Made by a program: the position numbers and the translations under genes. The notes beneath the pieces are model-generated. The model was not told where the DNA came from. It ran no database searches and saw only the letters and a list, made by a program, of their open reading frames with translations. Of a DNA stretch of 64,000 nucleotides, positions 34,981-47,280 are shown piece after piece (within the stretch, counting starts at the first letter, position 1; each line of letters opens with the position of its first letter). Origin of the DNA: Pseudogemmobacter lacusdianii (GTDB lineage: Bacteria > Pseudomonadota > Alphaproteobacteria > Rhodobacterales > Rhodobacteraceae); NCBI RefSeq assembly GCF_030848395.1, contig NZ_JAVDBT010000015.1:1-64000 (forward strand), written 5' to 3'.

Positions 34981-35418
34981 CTAAGCCCTTTTCTTACAAT
35001 AAAGTTCCATGCGGTGATGGATGATCTCATAGCCCATCTCGGCGGCGATCTGGCGTTGCAGCTCCTCAATCCTATCGTTGCGAAATTCGATGATTTCGCC
35101 GGAATCAAGATCGACGATATGGTCGTGATGCGCCGGATCAGCGACCTCAAACCGCGCCGCGCCGCTTTCAAACGAATGCCGTTGCACCACGCCCTCACGT
35201 TCTAGCACCGATAAAGTGCGATAAACCGTGGCGAGCGAGACGCTGTCATCCACCGCACGGGCGCGGCGATGCAACTCGGTGGCGTCGGGGTGATCCTCTG
35301 CCTCGGCCAGGATGCGCAAAAGCACCTCCCGCTGACGGGTGACGCGCACGCCGCCATCGCGCAAGGCCTGCGTCAGGCGTTTCGTTTTATCGCGCAGTGA
35401 GGGATCGATTGTCTTCAT
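34981..35418 (-). CDS. Fur family metalloregulator (Fur/Mur type)
   Basis: 145 aa. The DNA-binding winged helix lies in the first 80 residues (DGGVRVTRQREVLLRILAE, VSLATVYRTLSVLEREG). The metal/dimer domain has HHDHIVDLDSGEIIEF. It lacks the CxxC pairs of classical zinc-containing Fur, as in the manganese-responsive Mur proteins of alphaproteobacteria. It converges on the histamine-dehydrogenase-like gene with only ten bases between stops. Metal specificity cannot be settled from sequence. Confidence 0.9.
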   Translation of the reverse strand: MKTIDPSLRDKTKRLTQALRDGGVRVTRQREVLLRILAEAEDHPDATELHRRARAVDDSVSLATVYRTLSVLEREGVVQRHSFESGAARFEVADPAHHDHIVDLDSGEIIEFRNDRIEELQRQIAAEMGYEIIHHRMELYCKKRA

Positions 35419-35476
35419 CGGTGGATTTTAACCGATCAAGTCGCAAGTGCAACCTCGCAGCTGAGAATTACCCAGG

Positions 35477-36685
35477 TCACTGATGACGCAGCGCCTCGAT
35501 TGGATCCATGCGCGCGGCGCGACGGGCGGGAAAATAGCCGAAGACCACGCCCACCAGGGCTGAGAAGCCGAAGGCAAGAACCACCACCAATGGGTCGATA
35601 ACAAAGGGAATTCCCATGAAGCGGCCTGCGCCCCAAGCCATAAGCAACCCGGTTAAGATGCCGATGATGCCGCCCAGCACCGAGAGCGCAACCGACTCCA
35701 CCAAGAATTGTGTCAGCACCTGACGGGCTGATGCGCCAACCGCCAGTCGAATGCCAATTTCACGCGTACGCTCGGTCACAGAAACCAGCATGATGTTCAT
35801 AATGCCGATGCCGCCCACCAATAGGCTGACCGCCGCGACCGAGGACAACAACCCCGCCAATACAGTGTTGACAGAGTTCAACATTGAGGCGATTTCCTTC
35901 ATGTCGGTAAGCGAAAAATCGTCGTCTTGTTCAACTGTTAGACGACGACGTTCACGCATCACCTCACGAATAGCACCCATCGCTTCGGCAACTTCTGTAC
36001 CAGGGCTGACCGAGATTTGCAGCGTGCTGACATCGCTGCCACCGGCAAGACGGCGCTGCAAAAGCCGGATTGGCATCACCACGACATCGTCTTGATCTTG
36101 ACCGAAGCTGCCAGCCCCCTTTGCCTGCAACAGGCCGATGACCTGGCAAGAAATCGACTTGATCCGCACGGTTTGGCCCACCGGATCGGTCTGGCCGAAT
36201 AGCCGCTGCCGAACGGTTTGCCCCAAAAGGCACATAGCCTGGCCAGCATTGTCCTCTTCGTCGGTAAAATTGCGCCCGGCGGCAAGGCTCGAATTGCTCA
36301 CATGCAGCCAATCCGGCGTGGAGCCGGTGATCGAGGTCGCGGCATTGGCGCTGCCCGCCACCACGGTCTGGCTGGAGCTGGCAATCGGGGCGATCCGCGC
36401 CACCTCGGGCAGTTGCGCCAAAGCTTCAGCGTCGCGCAAGGTGAAGGCGCGCGCGCGCCCCCCGGCACCGGGGGGGCCGAACTCACGCCGACCGGGGCGC
36501 AGGACCAACAGATCCGAGCCCATAGCCTCGACCGAAGCTGTGACTTGCGCCGAAGAGCCCTGCCCGACCGTCACCATCGCAATCACCGAAGCAACGCCGA
36601 TCACAATGCCAAGCATGGTCAGGAAGGACCGCAACTTGTTGCGGATGATGGAGCGCAATGCGAGTCGAAAAGCCTCGGTTATCAT
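35477..36685 (-). CDS. MacB-type ABC transporter permease
   Basis: 402-aa permease of the MacB/FtsX family: an N-terminal helix (about 18-42), a large periplasmic MacB_PCD domain (about 45-245), then three helices near 280, 330 and 365. Unlike E. coli MacB, the ATPase is a separate protein. The start overlaps the ATPase stop (ATGA). With MacA-like and ATPase genes it forms a tripartite exporter lacking only an outer-membrane channel. Confidence 0.9.
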   Translation of the reverse strand: MITEAFRLALRSIIRNKLRSFLTMLGIVIGVASVIAMVTVGQGSSAQVTASVEAMGSDLLVLRPGRREFGPPGAGGRARAFTLRDAEALAQLPEVARIAPIASSSQTVVAGSANAATSITGSTPDWLHVSNSSLAAGRNFTDEEDNAGQAMCLLGQTVRQRLFGQTDPVGQTVRIKSISCQVIGLLQAKGAGSFGQDQDDVVVMPIRLLQRRLAGGSDVSTLQISVSPGTEVAEAMGAIREVMRERRRLTVEQDDDFSLTDMKEIASMLNSVNTVLAGLLSSVAAVSLLVGGIGIMNIMLVSVTERTREIGIRLAVGASARQVLTQFLVESVALSVLGGIIGILTGLLMAWGAGRFMGIPFVIDPLVVVLAFGFSALVGVVFGYFPARRAARMDPIEALRHQ

Positions 36686-37380
36686 AGGCTTAACTCCGGC
36701 TGCGGGCGATCTTCGACGATATGGCCATCGGTGAAGACCACAAGCCTCTTGGCATAGGCGGCAATGTCGGGCTCATGCGTCACCATCACGACCGTGATGC
36801 CTTCATCCCGGTTAAGCTGCTGCAGCAAAAGCATAATCTCATGACTCCGCTGGCTATCTAGGTTCCCCGTCGGCTCATCAGCCAGGATCACGCTTGGATC
36901 ACCCGCCAAAGCGCGGGCGATGGCAACACGCTGTTGCTGGCCGCCCGACAGCTGCGAGGGATGGTGCCCCTCGCGCCCAGCCAAGCCCACCCGCGCCAAA
37001 GCTTCGCGCGCTCGCGCCATACGCTGCGCTCGCGGCAAACCTTTGTAGATTAAAGGTAATTCGACATTCTCTAGCGCAGAGGTTCGCGCCAGAAGGTTGA
37101 AACCTTGAAACACGAAGCCCAAGTAATGCCGCCGCAACAGGGCGCGGGCGTCTGGGGTCAAGTGCTCCACCGGCGTGCCTTCAAAAAGATATTGCCCGCC
37201 GCTGGGCCGATCGAGGCAACCGATGATGTTCATCGCGGTCGATTTACCCGAGCCCGAGGGGCCCATAATCGCCACGAACTCGCCAGTTCCAACCGTCAGA
37301 TCAACGCTGTCCAGCGCCTTCACCTCGGCCTCGCCCTGCCCGTAACTGCGCGATACGCCGCGAAATTCGATCAGCGCCAT
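36682..37380 (-). CDS. MacB-type ABC transporter ATPase (LolD/MacB family)
   Basis: 232-aa ATPase with Walker [10 protein letters not shown], signature [15 protein letters not shown] and Walker [13 protein letters not shown], the last being typical of the MacB/LolD/FtsE group. The start overlaps the adaptor stop (TGATG). It powers the adjacent MacB-like permease. Confidence 0.92.
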   Translation of the reverse strand: MALIEFRGVSRSYGQGEAEVKALDSVDLTVGTGEFVAIMGPSGSGKSTAMNIIGCLDRPSGGQYLFEGTPVEHLTPDARALLRRHYLGFVFQGFNLLARTSALENVELPLIYKGLPRAQRMARAREALARVGLAGREGHHPSQLSGGQQQRVAIARALAGDPSVILADEPTGNLDSQRSHEIMLLLQQLNRDEGITVVMVTHEPDIAAYAKRLVVFTDGHIVEDRPQPELSL

Positions 37381-38618
37381 CAGCGGTCACTCTGCCCGGT
37401 GATCACCTGATCGCCCTCGGCCAAAGTGGCGGCTGAGACGGCGATCATTTTCCCGTCCGAGGCCCCTGCAGTGATGGTGATCTTTTCGGGCGCGCCTGCC
37501 CGTAAGACGTAGATCGAGCTGCCATCGGCCTTGCCACGGCTGCTGCCGCGTCCCGAAGGCATGATAAGACCCAAAAGTCCGCCGCCAGAACGGCCGGCGC
37601 CGTCACTGATCGGCGGCGCATAGCGCAAAGCCGCCATCGGCACCAAAAGCACGCCCGGCTCGCGCGCGACGGTGATTGTGGCGGTGGCCGTCATGCCGGG
37701 GCGCAGCAAAAGATCATCGTTTTGCACCGTCAGCACCGCCTTATAGGTGACAACGCCGTCCGTCTCTTCCGGCGCGTAGCGCAGCTGGGTGATCTGAGCC
37801 GGAAAGCTGCGGCCGGGATAGGCGTCGACGCTGAAATTGGCCGCATTGCCGACGGCGACACGGCCGATATCGGCCTCATCAATATCGACCTGCAGCTGCA
37901 TCCGACTGAGGTCTTCGGCCAAGGTGAAAAGCACGGGCGCGTTCAACGTGGCGGCGACGATCATGCCCTTCTCGGCGGCACGGTTAAGCACGATCCCGGA
38001 GATTGGGCTGCGGATATCCGCTTTGGCGAGATCCGTCTTGGCCTCTTCCAAGCTGGCTTCGGCCAGTTGCAGATCGGCTTTGGCGATCGCAACCGAGGCG
38101 GCGGCACGGTCATTTGCCGCTTTCGCAGCGATGACGGTTGAGCGAACGGCAAGGCCGCGCTGATCCAGCGCTGCGGTCGAGGCCCAAGTCTCGGCGGCTT
38201 CCGTCGCTGAGGCTTCGGCTTGGATCAGCCGTCCGGCAGCGGCAGCCAGTTGCGCTTCTGCCGTCGTCAGCCGGGATTGAAGATTGGTGCTGTCGAGCCG
38301 AGCAAGGATCTGCCCCTCACTCACTTCGTCGTTATAATCGACCATCACAGCCGCCAAAGTGCCGGAGAGCTCCGAAGAAATATCAACCCTTGTCGTGGGT
38401 TGGACCGTTCCAGTCGCAATGACCGTCACCGTCAGATCGCCGCGCGTGACCGGGGTTGTATCATAACGCAAAGTCGTGGGCGCAGCCTCGGGGCGCAGCC
38501 AAAGCCAGCTGGTCAGGGCCACGGCCAGCAGCGCAATCGCCCAAGGCCAGCGGCGCCGAGGCGCACGCGAGGCCTGCAAGACTTGGGTAAGGTCGGGGCG
38601 GCTGTCGCTCTTTGGCAC
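37380..38618 (-). CDS. MacA-type periplasmic adaptor protein
   Basis: 412-aa HlyD-family adaptor. A Pro/Arg-rich cytoplasmic start is followed by a single membrane anchor (about 23-40), a first biotinyl-like half (VDISSELSGTLAAVMVDYND), a coiled-coil hairpin (about 110-205), a second half (IRSPISGIVLNRAAEKGM) and beta domains. A Gly/Ser-rich loop lies near 355-375. The GTG at 38618 with AAGGAAT before it is preferred. First gene of a macA-macB-like operon of three genes. Confidence 0.87.
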   Translation of the reverse strand: MPKSDSRPDLTQVLQASRAPRRRWPWAIALLAVALTSWLWLRPEAAPTTLRYDTTPVTRGDLTVTVIATGTVQPTTRVDISSELSGTLAAVMVDYNDEVSEGQILARLDSTNLQSRLTTAEAQLAAAAGRLIQAEASATEAAETWASTAALDQRGLAVRSTVIAAKAANDRAAASVAIAKADLQLAEASLEEAKTDLAKADIRSPISGIVLNRAAEKGMIVAATLNAPVLFTLAEDLSRMQLQVDIDEADIGRVAVGNAANFSVDAYPGRSFPAQITQLRYAPEETDGVVTYKAVLTVQNDDLLLRPGMTATATITVAREPGVLLVPMAALRYAPPISDGAGRSGGGLLGLIMPSGRGSSRGKADGSSIYVLRAGAPEKITITAGASDGKMIAVSAATLAEGDQVITGQSDR

Positions 38619-38726
38619 TGAAAATTCCTTTGGCTTTCCCCTCCTACGCGCGAGGGTGCGCATTCCGTCGCTTACATATCCGCTTGGAGCGGGCGTTAGA
38701 AGGTCGATGCGCAAGTTGGCCGGCAG

Positions 38727-38782
38727 CCGGGGGTTTCACACCCCCGGACCCCCGTGGAGTATTTCGGTCAAGATGAATGGAT
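38727..38782. repeat. dispersed intergenic repeat, copy B, with following hairpin
   Basis: Hairpin CCGGGGG/CCCCCGG, then ACCCCCGTGGAGTATTT and GGTCAAGATGAATGG, as in copy A at 29124. Immediately after it, GGGGCGGC and GCCGCCCC (38785-38813) form another stem that may terminate nrdJ transcription. Confidence 0.7.
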
Positions 38783-38837
38783 CAGGGGCGGCGAGGGAAT
38801 GCCCTGCCGCCCCTTTCTCATGCTGCGTTGCGCCAGC

Positions 38838-41800
38838 TCAGCTGCAGCCTGTGGTGCCGCCGCAGGTGTTGCATTTGAGGCAGGTGCCGTTGCGCACAAG
38901 GGTGTAATTGCCGCATTCGCCGCAAGAATCCCCGGTGTAGCCCATCATTTTGGCCTTGGTACGGGCGGCATCGGGGCTGGCGCTGCCAAGAGCCACGCTG
39001 GAGGCGCTGTCAGAAAGGCCCATAGCCCGGGTTTCGGGTACCAACATTTCAAGCGCCGAGAGCGGGTCAGTACCGGTCGCCAGCGCAGTGATCGCCGCAC
39101 CGCCTTGCAGCACCACCAATTCATGCGGCAGACGTTTGCGCAAATAGCCCGAGGAAGAGATCGATTTCAGGAGTTCCACCGATTTCGACGCCGAGCTCTC
39201 GGAGACTTCGGTGATGTTCAGCTTACCCTCCTCCTCGCCCCGGCCGAGGTCGTCAAAGGCGGTGCCTTTGGGCGCGACATGCGCCAGATCGGTGCGGTCG
39301 AGGTAGGAAATCGCCAGCTCGCGGAAGATATAGTCAAGGATCGAGGTGGCATTCTTGATGCTGTCATTGCCCTGCACCATGCCCGCCGGTTCAAACCGGG
39401 TGAAGGTGAAGGCGTCGACGAATTCCTCCAGCGGCACGCCATATTGCAGCCCGACCGAGACCGCTATGGCGAAGTTATTCATCATCGCCCGGAAGCCCGC
39501 GCCTTCCTTATGCATATCGATGAAGATCTCGCCCAAGGAGCCATCGGCATATTCGCCGGTGCGCAGATAGACCTTATGGCCGCCGATGATCGCCTTTTGG
39601 GTATAGCCCTTGCGGCGCTCGGGCAGTTTTTCGCGGTTGCTGCGGACGATTTCCTTGATGATCACCTTTTCAACGATCTTCTCGGCGATCACTTGCGCCT
39701 TTTCCATCACCGAGCCGGAGGTCAGGATCTCTTCGGCCTCGGCATCATCCTCGATCAGCGCGGAGGCCAGCGGCTGGCTGAGCTTCGATCCGTCGCGGTA
39801 AAGCGCATTGGCCTTGATCCCAAGGCTGTGCGAGAGCTGATAGGCCGCCAAAGTCTCTTCGATCGTTGCCGAATTGGGCATGTTGATCGTCTTCGAGATC
39901 GCGCCCGAGATGAAGCTTTGCGCAGCCGCCATCATATGGATGTGGCTGTTGACCGAGAGGAACCGTTTGCCGGTCTTGCCGCAGGGGTTGGCGCAGTCGA
40001 AAACCGGAAGATGCTCGGCCTTGAGGAAGGGCGCGCCTTCCAGAGTCATCGTGCCGCAAACATGGTCATTGGCGGCATCGATCTGGGCCTTGGTGAAGCC
40101 GAGATGGCGTAGCAGGTCAAAGCTTGGATCGGTGAGCTTTTCTTCCGGGATGCCAAGGGTGCCTTTGCAGAACTCTGCACCAATGGTCCATTGGTTGAAG
40201 ACAAAGCGGATGTCGAAAGCGGTCGGCAGCGCCTCTTCGATCTTGGCGATTTCGGTCGGGCCAAAACCATGGCCGATCAAAGCGGTATGGTTGATCGCGG
40301 GCGCTTGGGCCAGCGAGCCATGGCCCACCGCATAGGCCACCATCTCGGCGATCTGGTGTTGGGCATAGCCCAGTTTTTCCAAGGCCGCCGGCACCGATTG
40401 GTTGATGATCTTGAAGTAACCACCGCCAGCGAGTTTTTTGAACTTCACCAAGGCGAAATCGGGTTCAATCCCGGTGGTGTCGCAATCCATCACAAGGCCG
40501 ATGGTGCCGGTGGGCGCGATCACCGTGGTTTGGGCGTTGCGGAAGCCATGCTGCTCGCCCAAGCTCAGCGCCTCATCCCAAGCGGATTTGGCAAGGGCAA
40601 CAAGGGTTTGGTCAGGGCAATTGGCCAGATCCAAAGCGACCGGATTGACGTTCAGCGCCTCATATCCGGCGGTCTTGCCCCAAGCGGCGTTGCGATGGTT
40701 GCGGATCACCCGCAGCATATGATCGCGGTTGCGGGCATAGCCCGAGAAAGGCCCGAGCTCCTTGGCCATCTCGGCCGAGGTGGCATAGCTCACCCCCGTC
40801 ATCACAGCCGTCAGCGCGCCGCACAAAGCGCGGCCCTCGGCACTGTCATAGCCAAGGCCCATATTCATCAAAAGCCCGCCGATATTGGCGTAGCCAAGGC
40901 CAAGGGTCCGGAAATCATAGGAAAGTTGCGCGATTTCCTTCGATGGGAATTGCGCCATCATCACCGAGATTTCCAGCGTCACCGTCCAAAGACGGCTGGC
41001 ATGGACATAGGCCTCGGCGTCGAATTTGCCCTCATGATAGAAGGTCAGCAGGTTCATCGAGGCCAAGTTACAGGCCGTGTCGTCGAGGAACATATATTCC
41101 GAGCAGGGGTTCGAGCCGCGGATCGGGCCATCTTCCGGGCAAGTGTGCCAAGCGTTCACCGTGTCATGGAATTGGATGCCCGGGTCAGCGCAGGCCCAAG
41201 CGGCATGGCCGATCTGATCCCAAAGCTCGCGCGCCGAGATGGTTTTCGCGACTTTGCCATCGGTGCGGCGGATCAACTCCCAAGGCAGGTCGTCCTGCAC
41301 GGCTTTCAGGAAGCTGTCGGTGACGCGGACCGAGTTGTTCGAATTCTGGCCCGAGACCGAGATATAGGCCTCGGAATCCCAATCGGTGTCATAGGTCGGG
41401 AATTCGATGCTGTCGAAACCTTGGCGCGCATATTGCAGCACGCGGTTGGTGTAAGTGTCCGGGATCATCGAGGTTTTCGCGGCTTTGATCGCGGTCTTTA
41501 GCGCGGGGTTCTTCGCCGGATCCACCGCATCCTCGGTCGAGCCATCCCAAGCGCGGATCGCGGCAAAGATCTCATTCAGGCGCAGCTTATGCAGCTTCGA
41601 GCCCGCAACAAGGCTGGCCACCTTCTGCTCTTCGATCACCTTCCAATTGATGAATTCTTCGATATCCGGGTGGTCGGTATCAACGATCACCATCTTGGCG
41701 GCGCGGCGCGTGGTGCCGCCCGATTTGATCGCCCCTGCCGCGCGATCGCCAATCTTCAGGAACCCCATCAAGCCCGAGGACTTACCGCCGCCCGAAAGCT

Positions 41801-42530
41801 TTTCGCCCTCACCGCGCAACGACGAGAAGTTGGTCCCCGTGCCGGAGCCATATTTGAAAAGCCGCGCCTCGCGGACCCAAAGGTCCATGATGCCGCCCTC
41901 TTGCACCAGATCATCCGAGACCGATTGGATGAAGCAGGCATGGGGCTGCGGATGCTCATAGGCAGAGGTCGATTTCGTCAGCGTTCCGGTTTTATGGTCA
42001 ACGTAGAAATGGCCCTGCCCCGGGCCGTCGATGCCATAAGCCCAATGCAAGCCGGTGTTGAACCATTGCGGGCTGTTCGGCGCCGCCATCTGGCGCGCCA
42101 GCATGAAGCGCATCTCGTCATAATAGGCGCAAGCATCGGCCTCGGTGGTGAAATAGCCACCCTTCCAGCCCCAATAGGCCCAAGCGCCCGCCAAACGGTC
42201 AAAGACCTGCTTGGCCGAGGTCTCACCGACCGAGCGCTGATCGGCCGGCAGCTTGGCCAATGCCTCTTCATCCGGCACCGAGCGCCACAGGAATTCGGGC
42301 ACGCCCTTTTCCTTGACCCGCTTCAGCACCGCCGGGACACCCGCCTTGCGGAAATACTTCTGTGCCAGCACGTCCGAGGCCACTTGGCTCCAGCCTTGCG
42401 GCACTTCGACAGCCTCATTGCGGAACACAACGGTGCCATCCGGATTGCGGATCTCCGAAGTGGTGACAGAGAAATTCAACGTGCCGTATGCGCCGGTTGT
42501 CTCGGCGGTAAACTTGCGCTCGATCTTCAT
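38838..42530 (-). CDS. nrdJ: vitamin B12-dependent (class II) ribonucleotide reductase
   Basis: Makes deoxyribonucleotides using adenosylcobalamin instead of an oxygen-requiring diiron cofactor. 1230 aa from ATG 42530, which follows GAGGGG. Recognisable blocks are [15 protein letters not shown] near residue 145, the radical-site region NPCSEYMF near 470, and a TSCPD-type C-terminal domain. The chain ends in a cysteine cluster ([21 protein letters not shown]) at about 1200-1230, probably zinc-binding or involved in reduction. An NrdR box and DnaA boxes lie upstream. No B12 riboswitch was seen. Monocistronic. Confidence 0.96.
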   Translation of the reverse strand: MKIERKFTAETTGAYGTLNFSVTTSEIRNPDGTVVFRNEAVEVPQGWSQVASDVLAQKYFRKAGVPAVLKRVKEKGVPEFLWRSVPDEEALAKLPADQRSVGETSAKQVFDRLAGAWAYWGWKGGYFTTEADACAYYDEMRFMLARQMAAPNSPQWFNTGLHWAYGIDGPGQGHFYVDHKTGTLTKSTSAYEHPQPHACFIQSVSDDLVQEGGIMDLWVREARLFKYGSGTGTNFSSLRGEGEKLSGGGKSSGLMGFLKIGDRAAGAIKSGGTTRRAAKMVIVDTDHPDIEEFINWKVIEEQKVASLVAGSKLHKLRLNEIFAAIRAWDGSTEDAVDPAKNPALKTAIKAAKTSMIPDTYTNRVLQYARQGFDSIEFPTYDTDWDSEAYISVSGQNSNNSVRVTDSFLKAVQDDLPWELIRRTDGKVAKTISARELWDQIGHAAWACADPGIQFHDTVNAWHTCPEDGPIRGSNPCSEYMFLDDTACNLASMNLLTFYHEGKFDAEAYVHASRLWTVTLEISVMMAQFPSKEIAQLSYDFRTLGLGYANIGGLLMNMGLGYDSAEGRALCGALTAVMTGVSYATSAEMAKELGPFSGYARNRDHMLRVIRNHRNAAWGKTAGYEALNVNPVALDLANCPDQTLVALAKSAWDEALSLGEQHGFRNAQTTVIAPTGTIGLVMDCDTTGIEPDFALVKFKKLAGGGYFKIINQSVPAALEKLGYAQHQIAEMVAYAVGHGSLAQAPAINHTALIGHGFGPTEIAKIEEALPTAFDIRFVFNQWTIGAEFCKGTLGIPEEKLTDPSFDLLRHLGFTKAQIDAANDHVCGTMTLEGAPFLKAEHLPVFDCANPCGKTGKRFLSVNSHIHMMAAAQSFISGAISKTINMPNSATIEETLAAYQLSHSLGIKANALYRDGSKLSQPLASALIEDDAEAEEILTSGSVMEKAQVIAEKIVEKVIIKEIVRSNREKLPERRKGYTQKAIIGGHKVYLRTGEYADGSLGEIFIDMHKEGAGFRAMMNNFAIAVSVGLQYGVPLEEFVDAFTFTRFEPAGMVQGNDSIKNATSILDYIFRELAISYLDRTDLAHVAPKGTAFDDLGRGEEEGKLNITEVSESSASKSVELLKSISSSGYLRKRLPHELVVLQGGAAITALATGTDPLSALEMLVPETRAMGLSDSASSVALGSASPDAARTKAKMMGYTGDSCGECGNYTLVRNGTCLKCNTCGGTTGCS

Positions 42531-42683
42531 ATGCCCCTCATCTTTCCTTGGCCGGTAGCACCGGCAACGCAGCGGTCTGACCTGCGGCGCAAGGCACAGC
42601 AATCCAGCCCCCGGCCCGAGGGGACCAAGATCAAGCGGCCATCACGCGCCGCTGTCGGGACTTTAAGGCTCACCTGCTCGACG

Positions 42684-42699
42684 CCACTATATATTGTGG
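42684..42699. promoter_or_regulatory. NrdR box
   Basis: CCACTATATATTGTGG matches the NrdR consensus (ACACWATATATWGTGT-like) in the whole core CTATATATTG. It is about 155 bp before the nrdJ start and contains a TATAGT -10-like hexamer on the minus strand. NrdR boxes normally come in pairs; a convincing second box was not found. Confidence 0.65.
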
Positions 42700-42821
42700 C
42701 CCACGACCGCACTCCGCCAACCTGAAGTAATCCCCCCTGCGCTTCAACTTAAATTTTCAACGTTCGAAAAATTTTGAGACTTGACGGAAGCGTGATCCTC
42801 TTCCCCGAAACACCGGCAAAC

Positions 42822-43011
42822 TTATCCACAAGTATGCCTCACCTCTGGGGGCGATTTTGTGGATAGTCCTGTGGGAAGGCTGAGGATGCGCTGTGGGCAA
42901 TCTGGGATTTTGCAAAGAACCGGGCGGATTGCGCGCCAAGGCTTAGACTTTGCGCGAATGGTAAAGCACGCGAAAACCCACAGCTGATCGATTCTCAATC
43001 CCTGTGAATAG
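42822..43011. promoter_or_regulatory. cluster of DnaA boxes
   Basis: One perfect box TTATCCACA at 42822-42830 (plus). Inverted near-perfect boxes follow: TGTGGATAG at 42858-42866 and TGTGAATAG at 43003-43011. Weaker ones are TGTGGGAAG at 42870 and TGTGGGCAA at 42892. DnaA sites in front of nrd genes are known from E. coli nrdAB. Confidence 0.6.
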
Positions 43012-43314
43012 AACGGGAGGCAGCCCGTGTTGCGTGGCTTTCGCAGCCCAAGTTTGCGCGGCATGCCGGCAACAGTGGCCGTGAACTCCGCCCGTTTAAA
43101 AGGGAAGAATCGCCCCGATCATCAAGGCATGCTTGGTCCCTGTCCCGATCCACCCAAACGGCGACAGCGCAGGGTTTGGCAGGGGCAAAAGCCCTTCGCT
43201 AAGGAGGTGATGAAAACCGCTGGGAATTCCCCCGCCGATCCCGGTCTTGTGGCTTGACCCCAACCAGACGGCGCGCAAGGCTCAGGCCTTCTTGTGCCAG
43301 TTGGAGGACTAAGT

Positions 43315-44124
43315 ATGGGCCTTGGGAAGACTTTGATGAAGGTGGCGCTGGGCGTCGCAGTGGCAAAGGGCATGCAGGGCCTTGCGCAACGTTCGAACAG
43401 CTCCGGTGGCGTGGGCGGCGGCTTGGGCTCTGGTCGCGGCGCGGCCGGGTCGGCGGGCGGCTTGGGCGGTTTGTTGGGCGAGCTGATGGGCAACAACAGC
43501 GGCACCCCTGCGGGCCGTGGCGGGCGCGGCGGCGATCTCTTAGAGGGGCTTTTGGGCACGAAGCGCAGCGGCCACCGCGCCAATGCACCGACCGGCGGCT
43601 TGGCCGAAGTTCTGCAAAAACTGACCACGGGGCGCGGCGCAGGCGGCTCGGGCGGACTTGGTGGTCTGGCAAGCACGCTTGGGGCCGGAGGCATTGGCGG
43701 ACTTTTGGGTTCGGTTCTGGGCGGCGCGGCCACCCCCGCCCCCGGCGCCACCTTGCAACCTGAGGTGGAAGAAGAAGTCTCGGCAGCCCTTCTTCTTAAA
43801 GCCATCATCCAAGCGGTGAAGGCCGATGGGCATCTGGATGAAGATGAAAAGCGCAAGCTGATGGATGCGATGGGCGATGCCAGCCAAGAGGAGATCGCCG
43901 CTGTGAACGCCGAGCTTGCGACTCCGGTTGATGTCCAAGCCTTGGTGCGGCTGGTGCCCGATGGGATGGAGGGGCAGATCTACCTCGCCTCGCTTTCCGC
44001 CATCACCCTCGACAGCAAGGAAGAGGCCGACTACCTGCATTCTTTGGCCGAGGCTCTGGAGCTGACCCCAGAAGAGGTTCGCGTGCTGCATGAGCGTGCC
44101 GGCGCGTCACCGCTGTATCGTTAA
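43315..44124 (+). CDS. TerB-like / DUF533 family protein with Gly-rich N-terminal half
   Basis: 269 aa. Residues 25-145 are low-complexity Gly/Ser/Ala/Leu-rich sequence with repeated GGLGGL-type units. Residues 150-265 form the acidic helical TerB-like domain (LLKAIIQAVKADGHLDEDEK, then LTPEEVRVLHERAG). ATG 43315 has GGAGG eight bases before it. Function unknown; members are often envelope- or stress-linked. The Gly-rich part may anchor or assemble the protein. Confidence 0.8.
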   Translation: MGLGKTLMKVALGVAVAKGMQGLAQRSNSSGGVGGGLGSGRGAAGSAGGLGGLLGELMGNNSGTPAGRGGRGGDLLEGLLGTKRSGHRANAPTGGLAEVLQKLTTGRGAGGSGGLGGLASTLGAGGIGGLLGSVLGGAATPAPGATLQPEVEEEVSAALLLKAIIQAVKADGHLDEDEKRKLMDAMGDASQEEIAAVNAELATPVDVQALVRLVPDGMEGQIYLASLSAITLDSKEEADYLHSLAEALELTPEEVRVLHERAGASPLYR

Positions 44125-44134
44125 GGTTTCCTTT

Positions 44135-44178
44135 CTCCGGCAGCCAGTGTAGCCCAAGCACAGGACTGGCTGCCGGAG
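44135..44178 (+). promoter_or_regulatory. hairpin covering the ribosome site of the next gene
   Basis: Perfect 14-bp arms CTCCGGCAGCCAGT and ACTGGCTGCCGGAG with a 16-base loop. The last four bases of the right arm (GGAG) are the ribosome site of the transporter start at 44186. No T run follows on either strand, so it is not a standard terminator. Confidence 0.6.
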
Positions 44179-44185
44179 ACTTGCC

Positions 44186-46433
<2,248 letters not shown>

Positions 46434-46440
46434 GCCAGAT

Positions 46441-46467
46441 GCGGCGGCCTTCGGGCCGCCGCTTTCC
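46441..46467 (+). terminator. terminator of eno
   Basis: Perfect 9-bp stem GCGGCGGCC/GGCCGCCGC with a TTCG tetraloop, followed by TTTCCCTTT, seven bases after the eno stop. Confidence 0.85.
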
Positions 46468-46481
46468 CTTTAGGGCCTGCC

Positions 46482-47243
46482 ATGACCGAAGAATACCCTG
46501 CCCGTCCCGAACCCTTTTGGGTGAATTACGTCACTTTGCTCGAAGAGCGCCCGGCGCTGATTTCGGTCGATGCAGGCTGGATGAGCGCTTTGGGCTTTGG
46601 CGATGCCGAGACGCTTTTGGGCATCGAGATCCCCTTCCACGCCAAAGGCGATGGTGAGATCGTCTCGCGCGATGAACTGCCGGTTTTGCAAGAGATCGCC
46701 GAGGCGATCGAGGCGGAACTCCCTGAGGAATTCGCCCATCTCGTCGCGCGCAGATACGGCGCGGGCAAGATGGTGCTTTATGTCTATGCCGCGCATCCCG
46801 ATGATATTGCAGCGATTGTCTCCGAGCTTTTGGAAGACAGCGACTACGAGCCGCGCAGTTTTGAGTTGCAAGACCCCGAATGGGCGCATTACCGCGATGT
46901 GCTTTGCCCCGATGATATCGTTTGGCAAAACATCTCAAATGATGATCTGCGCGCGCAGATGGCCGGGCATGGCGACAATCCCGCTTTGATGCGGCGGATC
47001 GACCATGTGGCGCTGTTCCCCGACCGCGATGGCGCTGGCGATTACGCGGCAAGGGTCGAAGAGATTGGCTTTGAGGTTGAAGCCTTTAGCGACAAGGACG
47101 ACCCCGACTTCCCCATCGCGGTGGAGTTCTGGCGTGACGACGCGCCCGATGGGCTGAATGAAGTCACCGGGCTTTTGGTCGAAATGGCGCGGGAATATGT
47201 GGGCCGCTACGATGGCTGGGGCGCGCGGGTGGTCGCGGGCTAA
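46482..47243 (+). CDS. DUF695 plus RraB-like domain protein
   Basis: 253 aa in two parts: residues 10-130 resemble DUF695 (FWVNYVTLLEERPALISVD), and residues 160-250 resemble the regulator-of-RNase-E-B fold (GDNPALMRRIDHVALFPDRDG, VEFWRDDAP). Strongly acidic, no signal peptide, cytoplasmic. It sits 48 bp after eno, across a terminator. RraB in E. coli binds and inhibits RNase E; whether this distant homologue does so is unknown. Confidence 0.72.
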   Translation: MTEEYPARPEPFWVNYVTLLEERPALISVDAGWMSALGFGDAETLLGIEIPFHAKGDGEIVSRDELPVLQEIAEAIEAELPEEFAHLVARRYGAGKMVLYVYAAHPDDIAAIVSELLEDSDYEPRSFELQDPEWAHYRDVLCPDDIVWQNISNDDLRAQMAGHGDNPALMRRIDHVALFPDRDGAGDYAARVEEIGFEVEAFSDKDDPDFPIAVEFWRDDAPDGLNEVTGLLVEMAREYVGRYDGWGARVVAG

Positions 47244-47280
47244 GGCGGCGCGGGCCTTTCGCGGCCCGCACCTGCTGCAC

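Larger units (their letters stand above)
42531..43314. other. 784-bp intergenic region upstream of nrdJ and the TerB-like gene
   Basis: No convincing protein gene. It holds an NrdR box (42684-42699), an A+T-rich patch (42745-42780) and several DnaA-box-like 9-mers (42822-43011). Toward the right there is an exact AAGGAGGTGAT at 43201-43211 in front of a 15-codon frame. It is the longest non-coding stretch in the window. Confidence 0.7.

Noticed and set aside
40191-41501. 436-codon plus-strand open frame
   Set aside because: Antisense to nrdJ and without similarity to any family.
42531-42700. Cobalamin riboswitch before nrdJ
   Set aside because: No B12-box-like conserved core was found in the leader.
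43027-43257. 76-codon Arg/Pro-rich gene
   Set aside because: No ribosome site at its start, random composition, and an internal strong ribosome-like sequence out of context.
42531-43314. Chromosomal replication origin
   Set aside because: DnaA boxes and an A+T-rich patch are present, but the usual alphaproteobacterial origin neighbours (hemE, parAB, dnaA) are absent and box number is modest; promoter control of nrdJ is simpler.
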